The translations under genes were made by a program, and so were the position numbers. The notes beneath the pieces were generated by a model. The model had not been told where the DNA came from. It saw only the letters and a list, made by a program, of their open reading frames with translations, and made no database searches. This document shows positions 17,864-26,660 of a stretch of DNA of 64,000 nt, piece after piece (positions within the stretch are counted from its first letter, which is position 1; the number at the start of each line of letters is the position of its first letter). The DNA is from Sulfurimonas sp. HSL3-2 (GTDB lineage Bacteria; Campylobacterota; Campylobacteria; Campylobacterales; Sulfurimonadaceae): assembly GCF_039645965.1 (NCBI RefSeq), contig NZ_CP147917.1, forward strand, positions 620,001 to 684,000, read 5' to 3'.

Positions 17864-18709
17864 ATGGAAAATTTGACCCTCAGTGGTTTTTTTACCGCAT
17901 TTCTTCTAACAGTTTTGGCAGGGCTTTCAACAAGCATAGGCGCTTTACTGGCATTTTTTTCAAAATCTAAAAACTACTTTGTACTTTCTTTGGGTCTTGG
18001 GTTTTCAGCAGGCGTGATGATATATGTCTCGTTCATGGATATCATGCCCGCTTCTAAAGAGGCTTTTGGCAAAATATACTCAAATCCTACCTTGGCAGAG
18101 GCTTTGTCGGTCGCCTGCTTTTTTTTAGGGATAGTCATCAGCGCGGTAATAGACAGGTTGATACCTGAAGACGTCAATCCGCATGAGCCCAAGCGTGACT
18201 CTGAATATCAAGAACTAAAAGATGAACATCATCATGAGCAGCACTCAAATCTGGCACTGAAACGTACGGGGCTTTTTACAGCAGTCGCCATAGGCATACA
18301 TAATTTTCCCGAGGGCTTTGCGACGTTTATGGCGGCACTAAACAGCCTAAGCATCGGTATACCCATAGCCTTGGCAATAGCCATACACAATATCCCTGAA
18401 GGGATGTCTGTTTCCCTGCCGATCTACCATGCAACGGGAGACAGAAAAAAAGCTTTTTGGTACGCGACACTTTCAGGGTTTGCCGAGCCTGTAGGTGCAC
18501 TACTCGGCTTTTTTATCTTCTTTCCCTTACTAGGAGAGAGCGCACTTGCCGTCATCTTCGCAGTAGTCGCGGGCATCATGATATACATCTCGTTTGATGA
18601 GCTTTTACCCGCGGCAAGAGTTTACGGGAATGGACATACTGCTATTGTAGGAATAACGCTTGGGATGTTGTTGATGGCACTGAGTCTTCTTAGTTTCAAG
18701 TTGATTTAG
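17864..18709 (+). CDS. zupT: ZIP family metal transporter (ZupT-like)
   Basis: Inner-membrane importer for Zn and other divalent cations, 281 residues, about eight membrane segments. The metal-path signatures HNFPEGFATF and HNIPEGMSVSLP lie in two adjacent segments (about 145-195), and the cytoplasmic loop before them has a His-rich patch (DEHHHEQHSN). This layout matches ZupT. The start at 17864 is preceded by AAAGGTGTTGACGT. It is divergent from a small secreted protein. Cation specificity cannot be read from sequence; Zn, Fe and Mn are all possible. Confidence 0.9.
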   Translation: MENLTLSGFFTAFLLTVLAGLSTSIGALLAFFSKSKNYFVLSLGLGFSAGVMIYVSFMDIMPASKEAFGKIYSNPTLAEALSVACFFLGIVISAVIDRLIPEDVNPHEPKRDSEYQELKDEHHHEQHSNLALKRTGLFTAVAIGIHNFPEGFATFMAALNSLSIGIPIALAIAIHNIPEGMSVSLPIYHATGDRKKAFWYATLSGFAEPVGALLGFFIFFPLLGESALAVIFAVVAGIMIYISFDELLPAARVYGNGHTAIVGITLGMLLMALSLLSFKLI

Positions 18710-18711
18710 AT

Positions 18712-18950
18712 GTGATTCATACTTTTTTCTCCGCAAAAAAGTACCAAAAAGCTCTTGCAACGGCTTCGAGCTTGACTTCGTCAAGTCCCCGAGCAATAAG
18801 AAATCCATTCCTAAAAATTCAAAATACCCCAAGGGCACTTCCTTCGGGCGCTCACTACGTTCAGATAGTTGAATTTTCTTCACGTCATTCCTTTCCTATT
18901 TTTCGGCTCTGCAGATGTCGCAACTGACAAAAAAATTTGATTGATTTGCG
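18712..18950. other. Non-coding stretch with hairpins, possible dispersed repeat
   Basis: About 240 bases between zupT and the NACHT gene. I see no credible gene: the open frames lack ribosome-binding sites and read through palindromic sequence. The stretch holds a perfect hairpin CTTGAC-TTC-GTCAAG (18771-18785) and the string CTTCGGGCGCTCACTACGTTC (18843-18863, 21 bases read as CTTCGGGCGCT then CACTACGTTC), of a kind often met in bacterial intergenic repeats. It is more GC-rich than the adjacent NACHT gene and may mark an old insertion boundary. Confidence 0.35.
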
Positions 18951-18951
18951 T

Positions 18952-20952
18952 TTATGTAACTTTGTTATTAATTAAATTTTCTTTTATCATTATATGTTTT
19001 GGAAGACGTGATATAAGTAAATCTGAATATTTAGATAAAACTTTATGATTATATTTATCACTTTTCTTAAGTCTTAAAATATTCTCACCATCTAAGGTTT
19101 TGTCCACTAATTCAATATCATAGATCGATAAAATGTCTGTTTCAGATACTCTATCTTTAATTAAGTTTGTCAAATATTCAAACTCTTTTGTCATAGTGTC
19201 AATAATAAAAAGAGACCTTTGACCTCTTTCATATTCAGTTAGCCCGAAATACATAGAATTTAATAGTAGCAAAGCCCATCCTACTTCTAAAGATTTATGA
19301 AAGTCAGGTTTTTCTACTAAAAGTCTATTTATAAAAGTTTGAATGAAGGTCGATGGAAACTGTTTATAAACTTTCAACCTATTAAAAACTAACTCATAAA
19401 AATAAGCACTTGGATTTGATGAAATTGATGTAGCGATAGCTAATTCATTGGCAAGCGAATATATTATTTCTTTTTTTTCTGGTAATGCTGGTAATTTTAC
19501 AATATATTCTGCTGTAAGATATTCTTGCAGTGATTTATGAGAAAACTCATACATATCATATCCTGCTTCTATAAATAGTCCTGTATGTGATTCTATTTCA
19601 TTTGCTACTTTTTTTGCTTCCCCTTTTGGCAAATCAAAGTTTTCAAAAATTCTTTCATAACTGTTTTTTAAGTCATTTGTATCAAAGATAGTTTTTTTTA
19701 CGTGAATTGTTAGGTCATATGCCAAATTAGAAAGAAATTCAAATTTTCTATCAGATTCAAATTGTGAATATGCAGAATCTCTATTAATAGATCGTTGTTC
19801 GTCCCATTCGTTAATTAATAATGTAACAACTTTTCTATATACAGTTTTAGGTTTATCAGGTATTTTTTCATTACGTTCATATATTGCGCAAAGATGAGCT
19901 ATAGTAAGTGGTCTAATTGAAGTATCTTTGAATGGAGAATCATAAAGTTGTTTTAAAAAATCATCTGCCTTAATTTCAGAAACTAGCCAGTTCTTTGCAA
20001 ATGTTTTTATTTGCATATCATCTAGTGGCTTGAGCTCAAAATTATGAAATTTATCTAAATTGTATTTAAAATCGCTTGAACGAGAAGTTAATATCATACA
20101 AGACTTTTCCAATAATGTACCTAATTCTTTTAACTCATTCAGAACAGTTTGTTTACTTGATATAAAAGAAATTTCATCAAAACCATCTAAAATAATTAAT
20201 GGTGAAAGTGATTCAAGAGCTTCTACTAATAATTTTTTTCTATATGCTGAACGTTGTTTAATAGAATTTTTATCATTAAATTCAGTTGGATATATAATTT
20301 TTAAACCAAGTATTTCATGAAAATTTGACCATAAAATTTCATTGTACAATTCTTGATCAGGTTGATCTATTTTTTGTCTTTTATTAACTTCTCTTAACCT
20401 AATTAGCATTGGAAAATTATTATGTTTTAACAGATTTTCATTTCCAATTAATAGTTCTCTACATAGATATTTCATAGTAGTAGTTTTACCAGCACCAGGT
20501 TGACCTAAAATGACAAAATGGTTAGGACTATTAGTTTGGTCAATATCACTTGATTTATTTGAGCTTACCGTCTTTTGTTTATTCTTTTTTTCTTCCTTTT
20601 CTTCAAGCGTTTCTCTATATGTTAATGCTGTGTTTAAAGGTATTGCTTCTATTGTTTCATTAGGTTCAATTCTTATTCGTGTTGGATAAACATACAAGTT
20701 TAAAGGGACATAGACCGCATCAGTACTTTTTGCCTTTTTTAAGTCAAAAAATGAAATTTCTTCTGACCAGTTTTTTACAGAATTTAAATGGTGACTAATA
20801 TAAGATTCTAATTCTTTATTGTCAATGGATAGTTGTCCACCTGAACTATTTATAAAATTTGAAATACTTTTAAACGCATAATCAAACAATTCTTTAGCAA
20901 GCTTTTTTTCAATTATTTCTCCAAATAAATTAATGTCACCTATTTCATGCAT
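18952..20952 (-). CDS. NACHT-domain NTPase, candidate antiphage protein
   Basis: A 666-residue STAND-type NTPase. About 110 N-terminal residues (including AVYVPLNLYVYPTRI) precede a NACHT module with Walker A GQPGAGKT (150-157), Walker B LIILDGFDEIS (about 253-263) and sensor MILTSRSSDF (about 287). Helical winged-helix and helical-bundle regions follow, including GLFIEAGYDMYEFSHKSLQEYLTAEYI, the canonical NACHT C-terminal FxHxSxQEyxaA motif. No recognisable effector (nuclease, TIR, protease) is attached. The layout is compatible with bacterial bNACHT single-gene defence proteins with a short C-terminal sensor. The gene is markedly more AT-rich than its neighbours and sits alone between housekeeping genes, which suggests transfer. 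Start supported by GAAAGGATATAC. Confidence 0.85.
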   Translation of the reverse strand: MHEIGDINLFGEIIEKKLAKELFDYAFKSISNFINSSGGQLSIDNKELESYISHHLNSVKNWSEEISFFDLKKAKSTDAVYVPLNLYVYPTRIRIEPNETIEAIPLNTALTYRETLEEKEEKKNKQKTVSSNKSSDIDQTNSPNHFVILGQPGAGKTTTMKYLCRELLIGNENLLKHNNFPMLIRLREVNKRQKIDQPDQELYNEILWSNFHEILGLKIIYPTEFNDKNSIKQRSAYRKKLLVEALESLSPLIILDGFDEISFISSKQTVLNELKELGTLLEKSCMILTSRSSDFKYNLDKFHNFELKPLDDMQIKTFAKNWLVSEIKADDFLKQLYDSPFKDTSIRPLTIAHLCAIYERNEKIPDKPKTVYRKVVTLLINEWDEQRSINRDSAYSQFESDRKFEFLSNLAYDLTIHVKKTIFDTNDLKNSYERIFENFDLPKGEAKKVANEIESHTGLFIEAGYDMYEFSHKSLQEYLTAEYIVKLPALPEKKEIIYSLANELAIATSISSNPSAYFYELVFNRLKVYKQFPSTFIQTFINRLLVEKPDFHKSLEVGWALLLLNSMYFGLTEYERGQRSLFIIDTMTKEFEYLTNLIKDRVSETDILSIYDIELVDKTLDGENILRLKKSDKYNHKVLSKYSDLLISRLPKHIMIKENLINNKVT

Positions 20953-20979
20953 GTATATCCTTTCAATCTTTTAATCATA

Positions 20980-21291
20980 TTAAATCTCCTCCATCCTAAA
21001 AACCTCATAAGCCACCTCTTCATAGGGGTGAACCTTTTTTAAGACCACCAAAGCCTTTTTAATGAGCTCATCTTTACATATCATCTCGACTTTATACTCT
21101 TCCACTACTTCGAGTCTGTCTAACTCTCCTATATACGGATCTGCACCGTTTACGGGTTTGAACTGTCCGTGTCCCAGAGTCTCGAAACTGCAGCACTCAT
21201 AGTTTTCGTATCTTCCTACGCCGATACTGAAAAGCGCTTCCTTTACTCTCTCTTTGTCTTCTGCGGGAACGAAAAAGTTGAGTTTGTACAT
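20980..21291 (-). CDS. Nif3/YqfO-like stand-alone domain protein
   Basis: A 103-residue protein matching the small CutA-like ferredoxin-fold domain that is inserted in some NIF3 (YqfO) proteins: YKLNFFVPAEDKERVKEALF, GRYENYECCSFETLGHGQFKP and HPYEEVAYEVF are characteristic. The start ATG at 21291 follows AAAGGAGGACATCTT, a strong ribosome-binding site; an upstream in-frame ATG at 21330 lacks one. Function is unknown; a trimeric nucleotide- or metal-binding role has been proposed for the fold. It is separated by only 27 bases from the NACHT start on the same strand, so read-through between them is possible. Confidence 0.8.
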   Translation of the reverse strand: MYKLNFFVPAEDKERVKEALFSIGVGRYENYECCSFETLGHGQFKPVNGADPYIGELDRLEVVEEYKVEMICKDELIKKALVVLKKVHPYEEVAYEVFRMEEI

Positions 21292-21377
21292 AAGATGTCC
21301 TCCTTTGTGATTAGAGGAATATGTTAGCATGAATAAGCTTATCTGTATAAAAAAGTTGGTAAAATTCCATTTAAATT

Positions 21378-21395
21378 TTAAGTATCAGTACTTAA
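21378..21395. promoter_or_regulatory. Inverted repeat upstream of purH
   Basis: Perfect 7-bp arms TTAAGTA-TCAG-TACTTAA centred 24 bases before the purH start, between a TAAAAT-like -10 and the ribosome-binding site AAGGAAAAG. It may be an operator or a leader hairpin. No counterpart is seen before purL. Confidence 0.4.
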
Positions 21396-21410
21396 CCCTC
21401 AAGGAAAAGA

Positions 21411-22946
21411 ATGAAACGTGCATTACTAAGTGTAAGTGACAAAAGCAATATCGTCGAATTTGCAAAGTCGCTAGTAAACAACGGTTTTGAGATAATCTCT
21501 ACAGGCGGAACATATAAGATTCTAGTTGAAAACGGCATCAAAGCTATCGAGATCGATGAGGTGACAAAGTTTCCTGAGTGTTTTGAGGGGCGTGTTAAGA
21601 CTTTAAACCCGTACGTTCACGGCGGTATCTTACATCGTCGTGACAAGCAGTCTCACTTAGATCAGGCAAAAGAGCTTGGCGTAGAGGCTATCGACCTTGT
21701 GTGTGTAAACCTTTACCCTTTTAAAGCAACTATCGAGAGAACTGATGATTTTGAAGAGATCATCGAAAACATCGATATCGGCGGACCTGCGATGGTAAGA
21801 AGTGCTGCGAAGAACTTTGACAGCGTCATCATCGTTACTGATCCGTCTGATTACTCTTTAGTATTAAACGCTATACAAAACGACAGTAACACGGTAGAGT
21901 TCCGTCGTTCACTGATGATAAAAGCGTATGAGCATACTGCGGCGTACGACTCTATGATAGCGAACTATATGAATTCACGTTTCAACAACGGTATGGGCGA
22001 AAAACAGTTCATCGTAGGAAACAAAGTGATGGATACTCGTTACGGGGAAAACCCACACCAAAAAGGTGCGCTTTACGAGTTTGACAAATACTTCTCTAAA
22101 AACTTCACGACTCTTAAAGGCGAAGCAAGTTTCAACAACCTTACAGATATCAACGGCGCTGTGAAGATCGCTGCAGCATTTGGCGATGACAATGCCGTAT
22201 GTATCGTAAAACACGGAAACCCTTGTGGTTTTGCTATCAAAGACGACCTTGTTGAAGCGTACACTGAAGCACTTAAGTGTGACCCTGTATCAGCATTCGG
22301 CGGTGTCGTTGCTGTAAACGGGACTGTTGATAAAGCGCTTGCAGAGAAGATGAACGAGATCTTCCTCGAAGTGATCATTGCAGGACGCATAACTGCAGAA
22401 GCTCAGGCAGTGTTTGAATCAAAGAAACGTATCAAGCTTTTTGAGTACGGTAGTGATAAGCTTGTTCTTGCAAACGATACTCATGACTTCAAACACATCG
22501 ACGGCGGATTTGTTTTCCAAGACGCTGATTATGTGAAAGAGGATGAGGTCAAGAACTCTAAACTTGTAAGTGCAAAAGCAGCTTCGGCACAAGAGATGAA
22601 AGATATGGAGATCGCTTACAAAGTGGCTTCTCTTACAAAATCAAACTGTGTCGTTTACGTTAAGAACTCTGCGATGGTAGCTGTTGGTATGGGTATGACA
22701 TCTCGTGTTGATGCAAGCCAGTGTGCACTGAAAAAAGCAAAAGACATGGGTCTGGACGTGACTGGTGCCGCACTTGCATCTGAAGCGTTCTTCCCGTTCC
22801 GTGACAGCATCGACGCTGCTGCGGCTGCAGGAGTAAAAAGCGTGATCGAGCCTGGCGGTTCTATCCGTGACGATGAGGTCATCGCTGCTGCGAACGAGCA
22901 CGGTATGGCTCTTTACTTCTCAGAGACTAGACACTTCTTACATTAA
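21411..22946 (+). CDS. purH: Bifunctional AICAR transformylase/IMP cyclohydrolase
   Basis: Catalyses the last two steps of IMP synthesis. The N-terminal MGS-like cyclohydrolase domain (1-195) begins [16 protein letters not shown] with STGGTYKIL; the transformylase domain (about 200-511) includes [22 protein letters not shown] and SDAFFPFRD-like [11 protein letters not shown]. The 511-residue length is typical. A good ribosome-binding site (AAGGAAAAG) precedes the ATG. Codon use is as strongly biased as in purL. A hairpin follows the stop. Confidence 0.97.
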   Translation: MKRALLSVSDKSNIVEFAKSLVNNGFEIISTGGTYKILVENGIKAIEIDEVTKFPECFEGRVKTLNPYVHGGILHRRDKQSHLDQAKELGVEAIDLVCVNLYPFKATIERTDDFEEIIENIDIGGPAMVRSAAKNFDSVIIVTDPSDYSLVLNAIQNDSNTVEFRRSLMIKAYEHTAAYDSMIANYMNSRFNNGMGEKQFIVGNKVMDTRYGENPHQKGALYEFDKYFSKNFTTLKGEASFNNLTDINGAVKIAAAFGDDNAVCIVKHGNPCGFAIKDDLVEAYTEALKCDPVSAFGGVVAVNGTVDKALAEKMNEIFLEVIIAGRITAEAQAVFESKKRIKLFEYGSDKLVLANDTHDFKHIDGGFVFQDADYVKEDEVKNSKLVSAKAASAQEMKDMEIAYKVASLTKSNCVVYVKNSAMVAVGMGMTSRVDASQCALKKAKDMGLDVTGAALASEAFFPFRDSIDAAAAAGVKSVIEPGGSIRDDEVIAAANEHGMALYFSETRHFLH

Positions 22947-22955
22947 AAACAACTC

Positions 22956-22985
22956 TTACATGTAGGCAATATGTCCTGCATGTAA
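22956..22985 (+). terminator. Hairpin after purH built on the TTACATGTA palindrome
   Basis: TTACATGTAGG and CCTGCATGTAA pair over 11 bp with one G-U, loop of 8 bases, starting 10 bases after the purH stop. A U-run is not obvious. It uses the same palindrome that recurs through the window. Confidence 0.45.
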
Positions 22986-23007
22986 CTACTAAAACTTCTT
23001 CGAAAAA

Positions 23008-23042
23008 CTTGATTGACATCGACTCAACCATTGTGATATAAT
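23008..23042 (+). promoter_or_regulatory. cbpA-hspR promoter with HAIR-type HspR operator
   Basis: A near-consensus sigma70 promoter, TTGACA (23013-23018), 18-base spacer, TATAAT (23037-23042). CTTGATT-N7-ACTCAAC (23008-23028) overlaps the -35 and matches the HspR operator HAIR (CTTGAGT-N7-ACTCAAG) with one mismatch per arm. As hspR is the second gene of the operon, autorepression is the natural reading. Confidence 0.75.
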
Positions 23043-23081
23043 CTGACATAAACAATTAATATATATTTTCAGGAAAAAAGT

Positions 23082-23984
23082 ATGAGTAAATCATTATATG
23101 AGACATTAGGTATTTCACAAAACGCTACAGAAGCGGATATTAAAAAAGCATATAGAAAACTGGCACGCCAGTATCACCCGGATATCAATAAAGACGCGGA
23201 TGCGGAAGAGAAATTTAAAGAGGTCAATGCCGCTTACGAGATACTAAGCGACAAGAAAAAACGTGCACAGTATGACCAGTACGGCGATACGATGTTCGGC
23301 GGACAGAACTTCCATGACTTCGCAAGTTCACAAGGCGGCAATGTCGACCTAGACGAGATACTTCGTAATATGTTCGGAGGCGGTGGTTTTGGCGGCGGCT
23401 CTTCAGGATTTGGCGGTTTCGGCGGAGGATTTGGCGGCGGTTCACGCGGTGGATTTGGCGGCGGTGGATTCCATCAAGAGCCGAATCTTGACATAGAATC
23501 AAACGTGACCATCCCGTTTAGCGTTTCTATCATGGGCGGTTCTCACTCTGTATCTGTAAACGGAGAGAGATTTGATATCAAGATCCCTGCAGGCGTAAAA
23601 AGCGGCGAGAAGCTTCGTGTAAGAGGCAAGGGACACGCTCAAGGCGGACGTGCGGGCGACCTGTTCTTAAAGATCAACGTCGCAGCTTCACCTGAGTATG
23701 AAAGAGAGGGCGACAACCTTGTCAAGACGATAGATGTACCTCTTTATGCAGCGCTTTTCGGTGAAAAGATAAGCGTCAATACTTTAGAGAAAGAGATCAA
23801 ACTGAAAATCCCTCAAAACACGAAGAACGGTCAGCGTTTCCGTGTCAAAGAGATGGGGGTACTCAACCGTAAGACAAACACCAGAGGCGATCTGTACTTA
23901 AAAGCAAACATAGTACTGCCTCCGGTTGAGAGTTTAAGCGATGAGTTAGTCGATCTGATGAAAGAAAAATTACCTAAGGAGTAG
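23082..23984 (+). CDS. cbpA: DnaJ-family co-chaperone CbpA
   Basis: A 300-residue J-domain protein that stimulates DnaK and may bind curved DNA. The J domain (1-70) has the HPD motif in [10 protein letters not shown]; a long Gly/Phe-rich linker (about 95-140) follows; then two beta-sandwich substrate-binding domains. The cysteine-rich zinc-finger domain of classical DnaJ is absent, so it is the CbpA type. hspR follows 3 bases later. Expression is probably repressed by HspR through the overlapping operator and rises on heat shock. Confidence 0.93.
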   Translation: MSKSLYETLGISQNATEADIKKAYRKLARQYHPDINKDADAEEKFKEVNAAYEILSDKKKRAQYDQYGDTMFGGQNFHDFASSQGGNVDLDEILRNMFGGGGFGGGSSGFGGFGGGFGGGSRGGFGGGGFHQEPNLDIESNVTIPFSVSIMGGSHSVSVNGERFDIKIPAGVKSGEKLRVRGKGHAQGGRAGDLFLKINVAASPEYEREGDNLVKTIDVPLYAALFGEKISVNTLEKEIKLKIPQNTKNGQRFRVKEMGVLNRKTNTRGDLYLKANIVLPPVESLSDELVDLMKEKLPKE

Positions 23985-23987
23985 ATC

Positions 23988-24365
23988 ATGCCTCACCATT
24001 ATGATGAACCGGTTTATCTTATAAGTGTTGTTTCTAAAATATTGGAAATCCACCCGCAGACGTTACGCCAGTATGAAAGAGAGAACCTTATAACACCGTC
24101 TCGTTCAGATGGTAGGATTCGTATGTACTCTCAGCGTGATATAGACAGGATAAAGATGATCCTGCGTTTGACACGTGAGCTCGGAGTAAACCTTGCCGGT
24201 GTCGATGTGGCGATAAGGCTAAAAGATCAGATAGACTCTATGGAGCAGGAGATCGCCGAACTTCGTCATGAGATCTCACGCCTTAGAAACACTAGTTCGG
24301 TGGCTCCGGATAAGTCTTTAGTTACTAAAAAAAGTATCTATGAGATGATAATCTTTCAAGAGTAG
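23988..24365 (+). CDS. hspR: Heat-shock repressor HspR (MerR family)
   Basis: A 125-residue MerR-type regulator. The N-terminal helix-turn-helix reads YLISVVSKILEIHPQTLRQY with ENLITPSRSDGRIRMYS; a short coiled coil (about 80-105, DQIDSMEQEIAELRHEISRL) gives the dimer interface. No metal-binding cysteines occur at the C-terminus. In Campylobacterota HspR represses chaperone operons by binding HAIR sites, and often uses a chaperone as co-repressor. A HAIR-like site lies before cbpA. The start follows AAGGAGTAGATC. Confidence 0.92.
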   Translation: MPHHYDEPVYLISVVSKILEIHPQTLRQYERENLITPSRSDGRIRMYSQRDIDRIKMILRLTRELGVNLAGVDVAIRLKDQIDSMEQEIAELRHEISRLRNTSSVAPDKSLVTKKSIYEMIIFQE

Positions 24366-24381
24366 AAGTTTCTTTCTACTC
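24360..24381. terminator. Bidirectional terminator hspR/murA
   Basis: Perfect 8-bp stem GAGTAGAA / TTCTACTC with a 6-base loop. It overlaps the stop codons of both convergent genes and is followed by T-rich sequence on the + strand. One compact hairpin probably serves both transcripts. Confidence 0.65.
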
Positions 24382-25638
24382 CTTTAATCTTTCTATTTTT
24401 GCCCCTACGGCTTCGAGTTTCTTCTCTAACTTCTCATATCCGCGGTCAAGATGATAGATACGGTGGATATTTGTCTCTCCGTCAGCCACCATAGCAGCCA
24501 GTACCAAAGCGCTAGAAGCTCTAAGGTCCGTAGCCATGACATCTGTACCGGAAAGTGCTGTTGGACCTTTTATGCTCGCTACGTGACCGTTTAGTTTGAT
24601 GTCTGCACCAAGACGCTGCAATTCGCTCACATGCATAAATCTGTTTTCAAAAAGACGCTCTTCTATGGTAGAAGTACCTTCAGCCTGAGTCGCAAGAGCT
24701 AAGAACTGTGCCTGCATATCTGTCGGGAACCCAGGATACTCCTGAGTAATGATATCGACCGATTTTATTTTCTGTGCCGGATGAATGATAAGCTGGTTCT
24801 CGTTTTTTGTAAATTTAAAGCCCATCTCTTCAAGTTTTGAGAGAATAGACCCGAGATGGTCTATTCTTACTTTGTTGAGTGTCAGTTCAGAGTTTGTGAT
24901 AGCCGCTGCACAAAGATATGTCCCGGCTTCTATTCTGTCAGGGATAACGCTAAAAGACTTCATGTCGATAAGCTCTCTGTCTGTTCCCTCTACCGTGATG
25001 ACACCCGTACCGATACCTTCGATCTCCACACCGCTGTCTTTTAAGACTTCACAAAGCTGAACGACTTCAGGCTCACGTGCTGCATTTGTGATGGTCGTTT
25101 TTCCGCGTGCTAAAGCTGCAGCCATGATGATGTTTGCAGTACCTGTCACAGTTATCTTGTCAAATATGATGTCTGCACCGATAAGACCCTCAGGAGCTTC
25201 GGCTTTTACGTAACCTGCTTCTATGGTTATCTGCGCACCCATCAGTTCCAGTGCTTTTAGATGCAGGTCGATCGGACGCTGACCTATGGCACAACCGCCC
25301 GGAAGCGAGACTTCGCAGTGCCCAAAACGCGCAAGCAAAGGGCCGAGTACGAGTATGGATGCTCTCATGGTCTTTACGATGTCGTAAGTCGCTTTTGTAT
25401 GATGTACTTCGGAGGTATTGATATCTAGTCTGTTATTTTCAAAAGTATATGAAGCACCAAGGTTCTGCAGGAGCTTTAAAAGAGTTTTAATATCGACCAC
25501 ATCGGGCAGATTTGTGATGGTAAGATCACCTTTTGCTAAAATAGTCATTGCTATTAAAGGTAAAGCAGCATTTTTTGCACCTGAGATATCTATTGAGCCG
25601 TTTAGTCTTGTATTGCCTTGAATCTTTAAGTAATCCAT
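24376..25638 (-). CDS. murA: UDP-GlcNAc enolpyruvyl transferase
   Basis: First committed step of peptidoglycan synthesis, transferring enolpyruvate from PEP to UDP-GlcNAc. The catalytic loop [15 protein letters not shown] is present with the active-site cysteine, so the enzyme should be fosfomycin-sensitive in principle. The N-terminus [24 protein letters not shown] (shown as MDYLKIQG and then SGAKNA) fixes the start at 25638, giving 420 residues; an in-frame ATG 54 bases upstream would add an unusual basic extension. Confidence 0.95.
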   Translation of the reverse strand: MDYLKIQGNTRLNGSIDISGAKNAALPLIAMTILAKGDLTITNLPDVVDIKTLLKLLQNLGASYTFENNRLDINTSEVHHTKATYDIVKTMRASILVLGPLLARFGHCEVSLPGGCAIGQRPIDLHLKALELMGAQITIEAGYVKAEAPEGLIGADIIFDKITVTGTANIIMAAALARGKTTITNAAREPEVVQLCEVLKDSGVEIEGIGTGVITVEGTDRELIDMKSFSVIPDRIEAGTYLCAAAITNSELTLNKVRIDHLGSILSKLEEMGFKFTKNENQLIIHPAQKIKSVDIITQEYPGFPTDMQAQFLALATQAEGTSTIEERLFENRFMHVSELQRLGADIKLNGHVASIKGPTALSGTDVMATDLRASSALVLAAMVADGETNIHRIYHLDRGYEKLEKKLEAVGAKIERLKE

Positions 25639-25711
25639 ATTTATCTTTATCTTTTTTAAGATATTATATCTTTTTAAAGTTTGTTTTTGCATAAAGGGAA
25701 GTTATAAAGTT

Positions 25712-26137
25712 ATGAGCAGCGCATTAGATAGATTAAAAAACTTGACGTCAAAAATATCCGGTTACGAAGTAGCGAGAAAAGAGAACCTAAAACTACTGCA
25801 GGAGCTCTATACAGAGCTGCATATAGATGAAAAAGTAGAAAATTTTTCCGATATTTTTGAGTTTAAAGCCATCAATCTATCGGGCATCTCTCTTAAAAGC
25901 GAAGAGCTTGGAGCCATTAAAGAGGGTAAATACCTTCAGATCCTTGCTATCTCTTATGATAAAGAAGCCGCAATAAAAAGCAAAAACAGCTCTTTAGCCT
26001 ACTTTGGACGTGTAGAGAGTGTGGAAAAAGAGTTAAAAGACAAAGTAGTCGAATTCGTCCTTAGGTGGAGATATGAGAAAAGCTTTATGACACTGGAACA
26101 TTATCATAACATGCTGGAGCACTACACAGGTGAGTAG
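25712..26137 (+). CDS. Unknown soluble protein
   Basis: A 141-residue protein I do not recognise, mixed helix and strand, no signal peptide or membrane segment. The N-terminal 40 residues are helical and charged; the centre has beta-rich LQILAISYD. The start follows AAAGGGAAGTTATAAAGTT. It overlaps the next gene by 8 bases, so the two are translationally coupled. The coding bias is like neighbours. Confidence 0.6.
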   Translation: MSSALDRLKNLTSKISGYEVARKENLKLLQELYTELHIDEKVENFSDIFEFKAINLSGISLKSEELGAIKEGKYLQILAISYDKEAAIKSKNSSLAYFGRVESVEKELKDKVVEFVLRWRYEKSFMTLEHYHNMLEHYTGE

Positions 26138-26660
26138 ATTCTGGTTTAAACTGTGGCTTGGCTGGGTAGTTAGATTTACGACAGAGAGTGTTCTGCTGGC
26201 ATCGATACTCTCTTTCATAATTACCGCTTTTATATATGTCGCTAAAGGGATGATCCCGATCGACAAGGATGTCATAAAAGCACTCTTTGATGTCTTTAGA
26301 TTCTGGTTTGTCATCCTTTGGAGTCTGACTCTTTTAATATCGCTGTTTCGCGCTATAAAACACCTTTTCAATCACTGTTACAACGGATATGTTTTGAAAC
26401 TTCTTACATGTAACGGAGCTGAAGAGATAGAGACCATAGGCTACGGCGATATATCCAAAGTGTTTAGAAAATGGATGATGGCCATGATCTGGTCGGTGAG
26501 CGCTTTGATGATACTCTCTTTTGCAGTAAGCTATCTTTTTATAGACTCCTATCATTGGTATAACATCTATGTCTTATATATATTTATAGTTATCTCAGGC
26601 GGCGTGACACTTCCTTTTATGGGGAGCAGATGCAAGCGGGTAAAACTCTCAAAATGCTGA
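26130..26660 (+). CDS. Membrane protein, unknown
   Basis: A 176-residue inner-membrane protein with about four membrane segments (roughly 10-38, 55-75, 110-135, 142-162), a basic C-terminus and a central cytoplasmic or periplasmic loop with CNGAEEIETIGYGD. I recognise no family. The start is GTG at 26130 within the end of the previous gene, and its 3' end overlaps the exonuclease gene by 31 bases, so the three form a tight unit. Confidence 0.6.
   Translation: MSRFWFKLWLGWVVRFTTESVLLASILSFIITAFIYVAKGMIPIDKDVIKALFDVFRFWFVILWSLTLLISLFRAIKHLFNHCYNGYVLKLLTCNGAEEIETIGYGDISKVFRKWMMAMIWSVSALMILSFAVSYLFIDSYHWYNIYVLYIFIVISGGVTLPFMGSRCKRVKLSKC

Noticed and set aside
18605-18927. Two opposite open frames (92 and 71 codons) at the zupT end and after it
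   Set aside because: They pass through palindromic sequence, share the same bases, lack ribosome-binding sites, and one overlaps the end of zupT; better explained as non-coding repeat.
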